DNA from: Colius striatus
Lineage: Eukaryota; Chordata; Aves; Coliiformes; Coliidae
NCBI RefSeq assembly: GCF_028858725.1
Contig: NC_084759.1
Coordinates: 135,328,171-135,392,170, forward strand
Length of the DNA: 64,000 nucleotides
Direction: 5' to 3'
The notes beneath the pieces were generated by a model, which saw only the letters and a program-made list of their open reading frames with translations, ran no database searches and was not told the DNA's origin. Made by a program: the position numbers and the translations under genes. Shown in pieces: positions 23,201 to 35,800 of the stretch; positions within the stretch are counted from its first letter, which is position 1, and the number at the start of each line of letters is the position of its first letter.

Positions 23201-24489
23201 TATTCGCTTCTGCCTATTCAGTGAGAGCTGATTAACTCCTACAAGTGCTGCAGTACCCCTCCCTCCCAACATCAGCCTTCGTGATCGCCATGTGGCAATG
23301 GCTGAAGCCAGGAATTCCAAAATCTTGAACTGTCCTTCATACAAGAGATTCTGGCTTGATTTTGCCATTTGATTTGATTTCTTTCTTCCTATTCATGTCT
23401 ACTCCTATCGCAGTCACGAGATCCAGGTGCATTTTTCTTTTCTTCAATTAAAGCTGAGATTCTGTTACAATCACGTAACTTAGAAAAATCACCTCGTATC
23501 TGAGCCTTGAGATATAATGGCAACTCCAAGTTGCATTGCAAAGCTGTTAGATTCTTGTTAAAAACAAGAAAGGTATTTTGTTTTAGGCTTTTGATTATGC
23601 CTCCTGTCTTCCTAGCACCAGCCTGCAAGTTTAGACTCTGCCTGAGGAAGTCAAGCTGCTCACCACTTAATTTATGTAGATCGCTTTCTTTTGGTGAGGT
23701 CGGGACAGTCTGTGGCAGGCGTTGCACAAGTCTGGCGGCACAGATCAAAGGGCCTGGGAAGGTCAAGCATGTTGTGCGGATAGGCTTTGGGATCAGATAG
23801 GCTTGAGGGAAGGCCTCATGACTGCTGCAGGGCAAGAGGGATCTCTCTCCTGTGGGCCCCAAGAGATTCCTCCTTTTGCTAGCAAAAGAGGTCTGTCCTT
23901 TTGCTAAGGAATCAAGGCGATGGTGCAAATTCCAGGAGTTTTCAAAATCCCACATTTTCATGCCAAGAAATCTCAACATTTTCTAATATTACTTCAGAGT
24001 GAATCAGCAAAAAATCAACAGCAGTCCTCGTTTTTAATTTGGCCTCATTTCAAATGAAACGCTTAACTTGCAGAAATTATACCCGACCAAAATGAGCTGT
24101 TTGAATAGACTCTTGGGATACAAAAAAAAAAATCAAAAAAAATCATCAAAATTGTGCTCCTGTAAAGCACCTGGAGTTTTCCTGCCTGGCAACTAATTCC
24201 AAGGGGAACTGTGTTTCAGATTTTTTTTTTTTTACAAATTCCTCTAAACACTTAAGACTTGATTCTGCGAGCAGTGCTGCAGGAAGCGGGTGTTCAGAGT
24301 GCCCTGCATTTGTATTCTGCGCTTCCCTCTCTTGCCCAGCTGCCCGTCCAGCCTCAAGCTGGCAGCAATTTCCAGCTCTCATTGCCCTCCTCTGCTGCGG
24401 TTTGCATTGTCATCTACAGGCCCGGTTATGACGTCCACGGTTTCAAGGGCCTTATTTGTCGTTCCCACCCCACCTAATTTCAGAAATAC
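14256..24489. other. Long unique stretch, no gene recognised
   Basis: About 10 kb with no identifiable exon or transposon. A block at about 16660-17160 has the low-repeat, mixed texture of conserved DNA. At 20039 a strong acceptor-like site (TTCTCTTTTTCTTTACAG) precedes about 100 bp without a recognised protein match. A 12-bp tandem duplication lies at 21921-21944. A 196-codon minus-strand ORF at 23389-23979 is listed separately. Minus-strand 19239-19802 is also open for 187 codons, but its composition (low complexity, Cys/His/Pro-rich) looks like chance. Confidence 0.45.
23389..23979 (-). other. Uncharacterised 196-codon ORF
   Basis: An ATG-initiated minus-strand frame with an A at -3 and no recognisable domain. 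The product would be basic, with no clear signal peptide, membrane span or coiled coil. It lies about 0.5 kb from the edge of the 24.5-kb CpG island and points away from it, so it could be read from a divergent promoter. In 64 kb of two-strand sequence an ORF of this length is close to what chance allows, and I see no codon-usage evidence either way. Confidence 0.15.
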
Positions 24490-24897
24490 ACCAGTGGGAG
24501 TGGGAAACGTACTGCGCTCGGCACTGACCTCAGCCCTCTGTGAGGCCGGAGGACGGCTTCTAGCCTCCTCTCGTAGCCGACCGCGGGGCTCTTCCGTCAG
24601 CCAGTGCCTTCAGTGGCCTCAGGCGCGCAGACAGCTGCCCAGGCGACGTGAAAGAGCGATGCAGAGCGCGGTATAGTATAGCGCAGAGCTGAGCGATGCC
24701 AAGCAGTGCCATGTTATGTGCTACAGCTCAGGACGAGGCGGTGCGGGACAGGGGCACGAAGCGCCGCGCTACCTGCGCCATCGCTACCGCCCGCTGCCGG
24801 GCGCTACCACCCCACCGGGAAACGGAACCCGGCGCGCTTGCACTGCACAACCCGCCCCGCCCCCATGTGACCCCCTCCCCCACGGCCCCGCCCCAGC

Positions 24898-24905
24898 ATG
24901 CAAAT
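24898..24905 (+). promoter_or_regulatory. Octamer motif ATGCAAAT
   Basis: A perfect match to the POU/OCT octamer, 25 bp upstream of a CCAAT box and about 50 bp upstream of the TATA box. This is the usual position of a functional octamer in compact promoters. Confidence 0.6.
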
Positions 24906-24922
24906 CAGCCTGGCGGCGGCGA

Positions 24923-24927
24923 CCAAT
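24923..24927 (+). promoter_or_regulatory. CCAAT box
   Basis: GACCAATGAG is a good NF-Y site, 23 bp upstream of the first TATA box and between the octamer and TATA elements. NF-Y motifs usually sit a little further from the start site, so spacing is slightly compact. Confidence 0.55.
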
Positions 24928-24949
24928 GAGGAGGCGGCCTCCGCTGTTG

Positions 24950-24970
24950 TATTTATAGACCCTATTTAAA
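24950..24970 (+). promoter_or_regulatory. Two adjacent TATA boxes
   Basis: TATTTATA at 24950-24957 and TATTTAAA at 24963-24970 lie inside otherwise GC-rich DNA. A TATA box 25-30 bp upstream predicts initiation at about 24980-25000. TATA plus CpG island is the minority promoter type, often found at tightly regulated or inducible genes. Confidence 0.6.
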
Positions 24971-24979
24971 GAGCCCATG

Positions 24980-25526
24980 GGAGTCTCCGCGCGGCGCTGG
25001 GCGGCGGCGCGCGCTGCGGCGGGGGCACGTGTACCCGCAGCCGGTGGGGCGCGCGGCGCCGCGTCCCGATCGCTGCTGTCGGCAGCCTGGCCGGAGGGCT
25101 TGCTGCCGATTGCAGCCGGGGAGCCTCGGCTCGCCGCCGCAGTCTCCTCCACCCTCTGGCACGGCCGCTGTACGCAGGGGAAAGCCCCTCGTTTTCAGTC
25201 CGGTGGATTTTGGTGGGATGTGTCCTGTCAGTATTTATGGGCCTAACGTTAAAATCAAAGGTAGTTTCTGTCTACGGAGACCGATTTTCCAAACGGGAGT
25301 GTCTATCCACTTTCGAGAATTTAAAAGACGTGAAAATCTTTGCTGCTCTCGTCCATATCCCCTTAAAAAACCCCAAAGCCGATCTCTGTGCAGCGAAAGC
25401 TGGGAGATAGACAGTGTTTTGGGGCTGCATGAGGTCTCCCGGCATCTGTTTCTATTCGGGCCGTAAGGCATTAACGGAGCAGCAGGGTTTTGTAATCCTC
25501 GTGCTGCCCTGAAAGCAGTGACTAAG
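24980..25526 (+). other. Candidate non-coding first exon
   Basis: From the predicted start near 24980, a plus-strand exon could run to a strong donor, CTAAG|GTGAGC, with GT at 25527. A weaker alternative donor is AAAG|GTAGTT with GT at 25261. No ATG frame stays open convincingly through either donor, so this would be a 5' UTR exon. The frame at 25029-25466 lacks an upstream ATG and resembles no protein I know. Confidence 0.38.
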
Positions 25527-25854
25527 GTGAGCGAACAACCGCGGCGATTTGAATCCCATTTCGCAAGATCGGTCTTACTCAAGTCATCTCTGAGCAACTG
25601 GGACACGAGGAATTTTCTGTCAGAACTTAAACGTGAGAAGAATGGCAACTTTGTGACTCGTGTCTCTATAAGTAATTTCTACCTCCTCCCATGCACACCC
25701 CTCCCCCCACCCCGGCAGCATTTGATATATAACTTGCAGTCCTGAAATCAATAGCGTTTTCCCCTTTACTTGGAGACTAAGCCTGCTATTTGGCAGTGTG
25801 GGGGAGTGTGGGGTGTGTACTTGTACAAGTCCTCTCACCCAGTTGATACCCACA

Positions 25855-25909
25855 CTTCTCTCTTCTTCCCTTCTCTCTCTTCTTCTCACTTCTCTCTTCT
25901 CTCTTCTTA
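25855..25909. repeat. Polypurine-polypyrimidine tract
   Basis: An uninterrupted run of mainly CTTCT/CTCTT units on the plus strand, with partial mirror symmetry. Such tracts can adopt triplex (H-DNA) form. It lies about 350 bp downstream of the candidate first-exon donor. Confidence 0.7.
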
Positions 25910-28900
25910 CTGTTGAGCCCCGACTATTAAGAATTGCAAATGTCATTACTCCTGTTTTAAGGAAAAACTCCCCGACATGCTGCTTGTAAGACGGCTTCTT
26001 TACCCTACTAATGTGTAACCAACAGGAGGATGAAGACAAGAACGACTCCAACTCTTACTATCTGGCCCACCAGAGGCAGACTGATTGGTTTCCCTCTGAC
26101 TTTTATTAGGATTTGTCTCAAGCCAGGAAAGAAAAAAAAAATGAAAGGCTTAAAACAATCCCCACCACAACCCCAAAGCCTACCCCTGTGTTGAGAGTTG
26201 ACCGACTGCAGAGCTTTGAATAGCCTCAAATACCAGCTGCTACTTTCCAGCAAGCAGTTTACCTAGATGGTACTGTAAGTGCACAGATTGACTTGACCCC
26301 TGTTTTATTAGAGCATGGCAGTAGTTTCTAGAATAAAACCTAAATGGATCTGGGAAAGAGACTCACATTGTGAGAAAATCAGTAAAAACGACAACAAATT
26401 ACTCATTCTTCTTGTCCATTTAAAACTATCACCTTTGCCCACTCATTCTAGTGCAGAGACTTACTAGAATAGTAATTTTAATAGAATTTGGGTCAGGCCC
26501 TTGAACCTGTGTGATAAAATATAGTGATGGGTAAGTGCATTTTACAAGGGTTTTTTGAAATACTTAAGCTGCCCCATTTTCTTTCCTGTTAAAGGTCTCA
26601 TCACTGCCACAGTGGGAGAGAGAAAGAAACATATTTCATAGGTGGAATGCTCTTCAAGTGAGCTGTTATTGTTTGGTTGAGTTTTTTCTCTGTTTTTTCT
26701 AACTGTGCTTTTGTTGGTATCTACTTGAAAAAATGACTGCAATGTTTACATTCAGCTGTAAAGCTATGGGGTTTTTACACTGTCCGAAGTTTAATCAAGC
26801 AAATATAGGGAAATTTTCATAGCAAACTGACCACTTTAGTGCGTAAAGTTGACAGGGCCAGTAGTTCTGCACCGTCTTCATGCTCTGAATTAAATTTAGA
26901 AAATGTAGGCATAAAACAACCAGACCTGAGAAGAGTGCGGTTTCACTGGTTGCAAAGTGTCACCAGAAAATACCATCTTTGTATTTGTACTGGTCGGTAA
27001 TATAAAGGATTTCCAATTTTCCATCTCTCTACTCCACACATACAAAGAAATGAGCTGCTTTCAAATTTAAAACAACTGAGTATCAGTGGGAGGAAAGAAA
27101 GGAAAGAATCTTTTGCACATGCCAGTTTAAATGTGATGGAGCTGGGCAGCAAGACATAGACATGCATAGCAGTCCCTCGCGGCTGCTGAGCAGAAGGCTT
27201 TTGTTCTGCAGGGTGAGATCAGGTGGAGAGGCAGGCAGGGCCTGCACTGGCAGAGGAGAAGAAAGCAAGCTCCATCTGTGCTAGTGCCACTTGTGAGGGT
27301 AGCTGGCTTTCTGAAAGGCTTGTGCTGAAATGTAACAGCTCCTGGTGTGTTCTGTCAGGGACTGTCACTTGTTAGTGAGCTGTTTGAATCTCCCTCTCCC
27401 AGGCACTGACTTGTGTGTGTTTGCTCATCTGTTATTCTACGAAAGACTCATTCTAGTTATAAGCTGCAATACAGCTCTGGGGTTGTGGTTTTTTTAGCCA
27501 CTATCCCTGAAAACGGGATAGCCTAGTGGATGGATGTCTTGGGCTGTCAGTATCTTGGCAGCAGGCGTGCCACTCTTCTGGTATAAACACCCCCATAGCT
27601 TTGAGAATGGCACAGGCTTACCAAATTGTGTCAACATTGAGACTTGTGCCAATAAAGGTCTTTAGTAAAAGATATTGACTATTAATCAACCTAGTTATAC
27701 CTATATATAGGTGTATCTGTAGAGGGATGTGTGTATATAAATATATACATATATATCTACAAAAGGAAGATCTGTTTTTGCTTCTTTGCAAATGTTTTAC
27801 AAATGTCAGAGTCTGTGATTCTTTAAACATGAAAGTTGTCTGGTTTGAACTGCACTGGTAGAATTAAAGCTCAATGGGGGCCTGTGACAAGGGATACTGT
27901 TACATCCCTGTTTCTTATTGAGATTTATTCTCTCAGAGCAAAACAAAATAAATGTGACTCTTTGAGATTGTAACTATGTGTCCAGGGACTGTGCAGATTG
28001 AATGGCTTGCTGGCACCAGAAGGAAGATCATCCACTCCCACCTTTCCCTACAAGGCTCCTGGCTGGTTGATACTGATCTGCCTCATGTATTCACTATCTC
28101 TGTTGCTTGTCTGACCCCAGGTAAAGCTATCTGAGTGCACTCATGCAACAGAAGACTACTAGTACTAAGGCTAATCACAGGAAAAAGTCACTCATTCTTT
28201 GCTGAATTAATGAGCTGAAATATTTCCCACACATTTTGATGAGCAACAGAGGCAGTGCAGGGGGCCAGGCAGGGCACCCCAGAGAGGGAAAAAAGGACTC
28301 ATTGCCTGTTTTGGTAGGCCATAAGCCAGTAGCTAGGTGCAGGATGAGGCTGGGCAGCACAATTAAGACCTTTTTTTGTACCGGGATTGCCATTTGCTTT
28401 CTTGGTATGGTTATTTCAGTGAGGCTGTAGGAAGATGCCTTTTTTCATATATAGCTTTTCAGCTGTTTGTAATTGTCTCCCGGATGAAGACTGCCATTTC
28501 CGTCAAGCTGCCAGTCTTGTGGGAGCACATCCTAACTCTCTTCAGGCAAAAATCAGGCAGGCTGGTTTGAGTAGTTCCAATAGTCAGCCAGAGCTCACTC
28601 AAGGTGAAAGGAGGAGTGCTCATTGGAACTGCTCCATAGGCAGTTGGATGAGGCCAACATCCCGCAGAGGGGCTCAGGGTGGCAACAGATTTTACTGGCA
28701 CAGCCAGATTCAGAAAATGACGTAAGTTCACAACAAAAAAAACCCAAAAATCACCTCTAGGTCCAAAATACATCATGCCCTTACAAAAAGCAGTATTCAG
28801 GCCTGTTTGTGTAACACTCAGACTGCTTTAATGCACTTTCTGTTGACTTTTTTCTGCCTATAAGTTGCACCAGTGTTTCGATCCTTATACCACCTTGAGT

Positions 28901-29892
28901 CATGTCTATCACTAGTGGATCTCAGGGCATTTGAGCATGTGAAAAGGAGTCAGAGTACAAAAACTGGACTTTGAGTTGTGGAGTTCAGCTTGCCATCTGC
29001 CTGACAGCATCAAGGAAATGCAGGAGTAAAGGCACACCAAGTAGAATCCCACAGGAAACCCAGCAGAGTTGTTGAGGGAAGTAGTTGCCTTTTTCTCTTA
29101 CACTAGAAACCCCAACAGAGTGGCTGGTTTTTAGCTGAAGGAAGTATACTCCAAAGGAATATTGTGAGAACAGATTCTGGCCTTCTGGAGATAGTACTAA
29201 ATGTGACTCTCAATGTGGATTTTCTCCTTTCTTTTCTATCCGTCTGTCTTGTTAATTATTAATCCAGTAGGTTGAGAGCTACATTCTTCTGAGCAACTCC
29301 TCCCATGTTTCCAACCTGGGCAACTTGTCTTGCGGACTAAAATTGCTTCTTCATAAAATACTGTACTCTGGAAAGAAACCCAGGTGGCAGAGTGTACAGA
29401 AGGCGTGTCATCCAGGCCTTGTGTCCTGTTCCGAGAACTGTCTTGCTTATCCATCATGCTGCTTTCATAAATGACCTCTGCAGCACTCAGTGAAATGGCC
29501 TGAGGTGGTTGTGGACCTTGCAGTCTTTTCAGCCCATACAATTAATCAGGAGGGAAAAATAAATCTAGCATCAGAACGAGTACTTTACTGGAACTGAACT
29601 GCAATTTCTGTGCATAATTTAACACCTTGGGGAGTGAACACTCTCCACTCGCTCGAAATAATTTAGGGGCGGTTTTGAAATAGAACACATTTGTGTAAAC
29701 ACGGCTTGGGATTAAAGATTTCATCTTCGGTTTTCTACAACATTACGTCTCTGTCTATACAATGTGTCATACAGTAATCCTTAAGCTCTCTTCTGCAAAC
29801 TGTTTCTGTTATGAACAGACTCAGCATAACTCTCCCAGCATAATTTCTTTTTTTTTCCCCTAAATAAGGAACTGGAGGATAAAATCTAAATC

Positions 29893-29945
29893 AGGGTAAT
29901 TCTGTGCCTGTTTTGTAGATGGGGAAACTGAGGAGAAGTTTAGCT
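29893..29945 (-). repeat. MIR SINE fragment
   Basis: CCTGTTTTGTAGATGGGGAA followed by ACTGAGGAG matches the reverse complement of the conserved MIR core (CATTTTACAGATGGGGAAACTGAGG). It is an ancient amniote CORE-SINE, rare but present in birds. Confidence 0.5.
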
Positions 29946-31230
29946 GAAAGTGGCCTCAAGCTAGTTGTTCACATTTGTCAGGACTTAGCAAGGAAAGCAA
30001 CTGTTTTGACATGTGGGTTTCTCTAAAATTGCAACCTTCAGAGTTACAGATCTCTTTTTAAAGCTGACCCAAAGTTACCTGATTAATCTGCAGCAGGCCT
30101 GAGTGTATAATTCAAAGGCCAAGTATACAGCTGATCCTGTGTCCTCCTCTGCATTAGTAATACAGCCCAATTTATAGACTCTTAGTGAGAGATCCCACAC
30201 TGACAAAGTGGAGAGTACTTTTTGGTATGAAATTTGCCTGAAAGTAGTGTGAAATTTGCAAGTCTCTTCAGACCCCTTGAAGTGTGCCTTTTGCAAACAC
30301 CTTTATATTGCCCTTCTTTCTTGGCAAAGTTTCTTCTCAGACTAGGGAGCTTATTTGGAATCAGACATTGTTAACCTGACTCTTTGAAAAGCTCCTCAAC
30401 TGCATTTAAGGGCTAAAGGATCTCTTGGTGTGCAGCAGGATTTGAATCTCCAGCAGTGGCCAGGAGTGATGGCATTTAGAGATTACTTTTTGTGGTGATG
30501 ATGTGATGTTTACTCAGATAACAACATGCAATTGTAGTAACTTTTCCATATATGCTTTCAGTATTGGTAAACAAAAGCTCTCAAGTAAATGAGCAGCAGT
30601 GGTTTTGGTTAATATGCTTTTTTAAAAGCTAAGGCTTATTTATTTTACAGTTAAACAAAACCTGTTGGGTAGGTTAGGGTATAGGTTGCCACACTTCAGA
30701 CTACAGTAATTTACACCCCTTTGCAAGTGGCCTCAGTATTTATCTTTATACATGTTATCTGTAGAGAGCAGAAGTTTTTTGTCTCTCTAGGATGGGGAAC
30801 CTCCTTGGTCGTTACCCACATTCATTTCCAGGCCAAGTGGCACCCTGGTTATACCGACTACATGAACAGCATGGTGATGCCATATGCTGGTGGGCCTTTT
30901 TTCTTGGTTGGTGACTTGGAGCTACACAGAGTGCAGAAAGCACGAACCACTGAATTGGTTCACTGGGTGAAACCATGGATTGAGACTGATATATAGTTTA
31001 GGGGCTAAATTAGCATTAAGTGGAACTGAATGGGCACCGCTCTCAGAAGATATGTCATACTCAGCTGTCACCTGCACAGAGATGAGACGTAAGGAGGTGT
31101 TATGCTCTCTCAGACAAAGGATGTTCAAAACTGTATCTCCCCTTCCCAGGAATGTGTACTTTCCACTGTAATATCAGTCTGAAGGCCCTCTTTCTCTTTT
31201 CCTCATCTTCTGAAGGCCCTGTGAGTTTGA

Positions 31231-31253
31231 TTTTTTTTTTTTTTTTTTTTTTT
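31231..31253 (+). repeat. T23 homopolymer
   Basis: Twenty-three consecutive T. No retrocopy can be recognised next to it on either side, so it is treated as a simple repeat. Confidence 0.95.
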
Positions 31254-32751
31254 ACTCCTGATATCCTAATGATCCTTTTGCAGACAGGTAAGCAGCTTAG
31301 CTGTTGGGCTTGGCATTTCTTATCTCACCCCAGGGAACAGGCCTCTGAAGATGAGGCATGTGAGGCTTTCGTTGGATGCCGCTCTATGTGTTTTTATTTG
31401 ATGCCTTGAAGCTGAATCACTGTTGCTCAGTGGAGACCTGGTGCTCCAAAGCCTGAAACTGGTAGCTTGCTTTTTGGGTTATGCAATCAGGTTCCTGGTT
31501 CATCAGATAAGGCTAACCTTAATTTCCTATTGGTCAGCTAAGTAAAAAATTTCAGTCTGCTGTGTTCAGGGTACAGGATATCCAAGACTGCAGCAAGGCC
31601 TGCTACAGCCTGGGACAAGACATTCATTCAGCACTTCCCTGCTTGTCCCCCTGCTCCATGGAGGCTCCCTGCAGGGCTCCTACTCATCTCCAAAGTCGTG
31701 AGGAGCTGCTGGATTTTGTTGTTCTCCTCATTTTGTGCCTCTGTTGGAGAAACATCCAGAGCTGGCTTGCCTTCTGCCCCACCGTTGGTACAGTCCTGAA
31801 TATCCGTGTCCCACAATTCCAGGAGAGACTCAGAAGGGAATCAACCACAGCATTGATTTTGGCTCTAGGTGCTCAAAATGGCAATTTTTAAACAGATGTC
31901 ATAACCACTCCTAGTAACAGGTTTTGAGAGGGTGATTACTTTGTTGTACAGCAAGTTAGAATTTTTGCCAGGAACTGATTTGGCCAATTTCTTACTGAAT
32001 TTCACAGTTTCTTACTAAATCTCACAACTGACAGCAAAACACTACCAGTATAAACCCATTTAGTCAGGCAAGCTGTAGTTAACAGTCAAGGGAAAGATAC
32101 TTCTAAAGCAGGTAAAAGCTGCATTAAGCTACCTGCATGGAGTGGCACACCAAGGAAAAGGAGCGTGTTTTAGACAGTAGGCAAGTGATATGTCTAAAAC
32201 AGCAGCTAACTTGCAAGATCCATTAAATACCTTGAGTACTCTTTTCTTGCCTGCCTGGGTTGTATACACACACTAGGAGCAGGAATCCTTGCATAGCCAA
32301 ATCTGAAATTCATTTTCTGCAAGTGCTTACATGTACAACTGAGGAAGTGCATTTACTGGATGCTTTTGCCCCTGAAGTGCTTGCAGAAACCTTCCCTACC
32401 AAAAAACTCCCAACTGTGAAGGCTGATAAAAAGACTAGCTGAACAAAATGAACATGTCACAATATTTGTATTTTCCCCTCAACCTCCACTGTAACAATAC
32501 CTTGTAGCTGGCATGTGAATGAAAAAAGCACAGGCAAGAAATAGAGAAACAAAACCACAGCAGTTACTGGCCATTTCAGTAAACAGTTCACACATACATG
32601 AAGTTCAGGCTACCAATTTCACATGGACAGCTGCTGTTCTGTAATGGGCCATCCATCATCAAACCGTGAAGTAATGAGAAAATGATACACTGATAGTCCC
32701 TGTCATTATCATATAACTCTTGGGCTTCATTGACAGGCTTGTACAGGTTTA

Positions 32752-32815
32752 CTGTGTCATCTCGGGCAGGTGAATTGACCCCGTGGTGCCTCAGTCTCCC
32801 CTGCTGCAAAACTGA
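32752..32815 (+). repeat. MIR SINE fragment
   Basis: GTGTCATCTCGGGCAGGTGA, then TTGACCCCGTGGTGCCTCAG and TCTCCCCTGCTGCAAAACTG, track the MIR core (GTGACCTTGGGCAAGTCACT ... CTGTGCCTCAGTTTCCCCATCTGTAAAATG, shown in parts). Divergence is typical of a very old insertion. Confidence 0.6.
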
Positions 32816-35800
32816 GGCAACGCCTACTGCACAGGAGTGATTTGGCTTTGAGAAGCAGCTTGCAAAAGCAACTTGAGGGTTTTTGTTGAAATAGCCCACC
32901 TGTAAGATTGCAAAATGTTATTCCGCAGATTGTTTCTAAAAATACTGCAATGAATAATCAGCCTCATTTCTTCGAGCAGAGACATGAGCCCAAGGTCCTG
33001 GCCAATATCCACTGTCTCTGTACATGCAGTGTGGTATGTCAAGTGCTGCTGAAAACACGACAGCTGCCACACTTTCTGTAGGCCGTGTCCATTAACAGCT
33101 AGTTTTTTAGCACAAAGGCTCTGACATCCCCAGTACAAGACACTGTACTTATACTACATCTTCTACTTGGTTCACTTTGTATTACAGGATAAGTGGAGCT
33201 GGCTCTTCCTTCCTTTCCTTCCTTTTCTTTCCATCCTTTCCCTCTCTATGAATGTAGTTCTGGTGGGGGCAGGGAACCGTTTCTGAATTCATCAGATACT
33301 TTCATTCAACATACATAAAAAGTGTTGGAAAAGTTAAATGTTTCAGTTAATTTTGAAATAGTGGGGTTTTTTTGTTTGGGAAGTGACCAAATAAAATAAT
33401 AGCAAGATTTAGGACTCTGGAAGCAAAAAACCCCACGAATCTATCCTTTTTGAGTGTTTTTTTTTTTTTTTTTAATGATTTCTTTGATCTAAATTGAATG
33501 TGTTGGGGCTTTTTTCCATATTCCTACAGAAGATAAATGAAAAAAATCAAAAAGGCATGCTAATCATTGTGAGGCATTATAAAGTAAAAAACTCCTTATG
33601 TGGATGGTAAAGCAAAACAGAGCCTGAAAATAAGAGCTAATTCAAACCAGAACCTGAGATCCAGACACTGGATGCTTTTGAGGACTTCTGAAACCTGAAC
33701 ACTGGTATGGCAGACTTAAAAAATAAGGCAGAACCATTGTGAAATGTAGAAAACCAAGATTGCTTTTTAACGTTTGGCTTTCTCTTCTTCAACCTTTTGT
33801 CCTTTCTTTTTGTCAAATTCTTTCCCAGTACGTATAGTGGCTACTTGAGCAGTCTCTTCCCTCTGAACAGAAGTAAAATAGAGGGAGCTATTCTGTCAGT
33901 AGAAAATTTCCCCTGAATCTCTGTCACATGATGACAGTGCTGCTCTACTCAGCGATTCCGTCTTCTGTGGTGTCGCAGGTGTTCTGCTTGGGGTGAGTGT
34001 ATCAGAGGGTGATACAACAGGCTTTGAAACAGCATGCACTGGGGCATATTACCATCCTGGCTTTGGGAAGTATCAATGGAAAGAGTGTTTGACTAATTTT
34101 TTTTTAATTTTATTTACACAGTCGTTACTTCAGAGTATTCTATAATACTGAAAACACCTCACTGCTTCAACCTGTGGAAAACCTGCTGGGTTAATGACGT
34201 TTTGGAGAATTGTAAGATTGATTTTCCTTGTATTTAGTGCTCTCATCATATTATCTTGTGATTTTATATAGATAGCCCAGTCTCTACTTTTATTGATGAC
34301 AGACCTTATCTACAGCTTTCATGTGTTTCAGTTTTAAATGGAGACAGTAGCAAACAGAGTGTATGGCTTTTTAAAAGCGTAGTTTAGGTATGATAAGGGA
34401 GAGAACATCACAGAAAAGTTCTCTCATGAGGACTTCAAAGTCTTTCTAGCACCCTATGGCACTCTCTTGTGTCGTTTATTTGGGGTTGAAGATTGGGAAA
34501 GTGCCTCTGGAGACTTTTTGATAGTTTTGACGGCTAAAAAGAGGTTCAACTCCAGGGTATAAATGAGAAACAAAGAGACCAGTTCACTCCTCCCCAACAT
34601 TGTGACCCTTTAATAGCTGTAAAGCTCTTCAAAGGGTACATTACACAGTAGAACTGTCTTTCTTTGGAGTTCCAGGGTGCAAGAGAAAGCAAAGCAGTCA
34701 TTGGCTGCCTGTGGTCCTTCTGTCTTGCTTCCAACATGGGTACATGACAAACATGAAGAGGGTGAACAGGGCAGAGGTTACACTGAGAGCGTTTGCCTAC
34801 TCCTTTAGATGTAATTCTCCAGCTGTTTTAATTTATGCTGAACAGGGGCTGATCCTGTGAAGAGCCAAACATTAGAGTCCACTGTGGTGGTCTAGAGTAA
34901 GGGAGGTGCCTTGATGTAGTCTGATGCAAGCCTGGAACAAATCATACGAAATCCTTTCAGCTCTTTGAGCTTCACATGAAGGTATTATGGGTGAAACTGA
35001 TGGCATTAAAGTCCTTTCTGGTTTCTTAGTTGCAGAGCAGGCTGTTTACAGCAAAGATTATAGGCCATGGAAAATTGATTCAGGGAGCATTGACCTTGAA
35101 TCACACTCCGTTACTCTGTTGAAATCATCGTAGGACCATTAGAACAGAGTGCTAAGTGCATGTGTTTTCAGTGCCCCTCGGGACGTAATGAGACATTGCC
35201 CACTCAAAGAGAGTTGTCCAGATAGATGCATCATAGAACTGAATTTCTCATTTAATGCAGAATCAGTTTATAGGCACACACATATTTCTGACAGCTTATA
35301 TTATGTAACTTGGAAGCACTAAGATATACCAGCTAATGGGCTCTCTTATGGTGATATAGCAGAAAGTGGGTTTTTTTCCAGGGAGAGCTACACTGAAATG
35401 AAATGATTTGTTACCACATAGCCCCACAGAAACCCTGGCTCTCCTGTAACTATACTGGCTTCATTTTTAATTGCAGACCAGGACAAAGACTTAGCACTTT
35501 TACAATTAACAGTTGTAAATAGACATGATGTAAGGACTAACTTTTACTCACACAAAGTTCTATTTTATGCCTGATTTACATGTGTAATCATCTGTGTAAT
35601 TGCATTTACAGTCTGAGAAAGTAAATGAGCATATGGTTCTTAAAGCCCATTCCATAAGGTAAATTTTCATATCCCCCCTTCCTTTGGAATGAAAGTCTTG
35701 TCTTTTCATCGGGACTTCAACAGGACATGCCTGAGCCCTCAGAGGTTAGAACCTAAGCTGCTAATGTTTCTCAGATAATCTGATGCAGCTGGAGTGCATA

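Larger units (their letters stand above)
24490..25200. promoter_or_regulatory. CpG island with promoter
   Basis: About 700 bp of dense CpG (for example GGCGGCGGCGCGCGCTGCGG) between AT-leaning flanks. GC boxes (CCGCCCCGCCCCC near 24852, GGCCCCGCCCC near 24884) lie just upstream of an octamer, CCAAT box and TATA boxes. An E-box CACGTG is at 25026-25031. All elements are ordered for plus-strand transcription. The gene is not identifiable. Confidence 0.85.

Noticed and set aside
24784..25152. 122-codon minus-strand ORF across the 25-kb promoter
   Set aside because: It lacks an ATG at its start, runs antisense through the TATA and CCAAT boxes and has CpG-island composition only.
31231..31253. 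T23 run as the poly(A) tail of a processed pseudogene
   Set aside because: No gene-like sequence or target-site duplication is visible on the expected side, so it is only a homopolymer.
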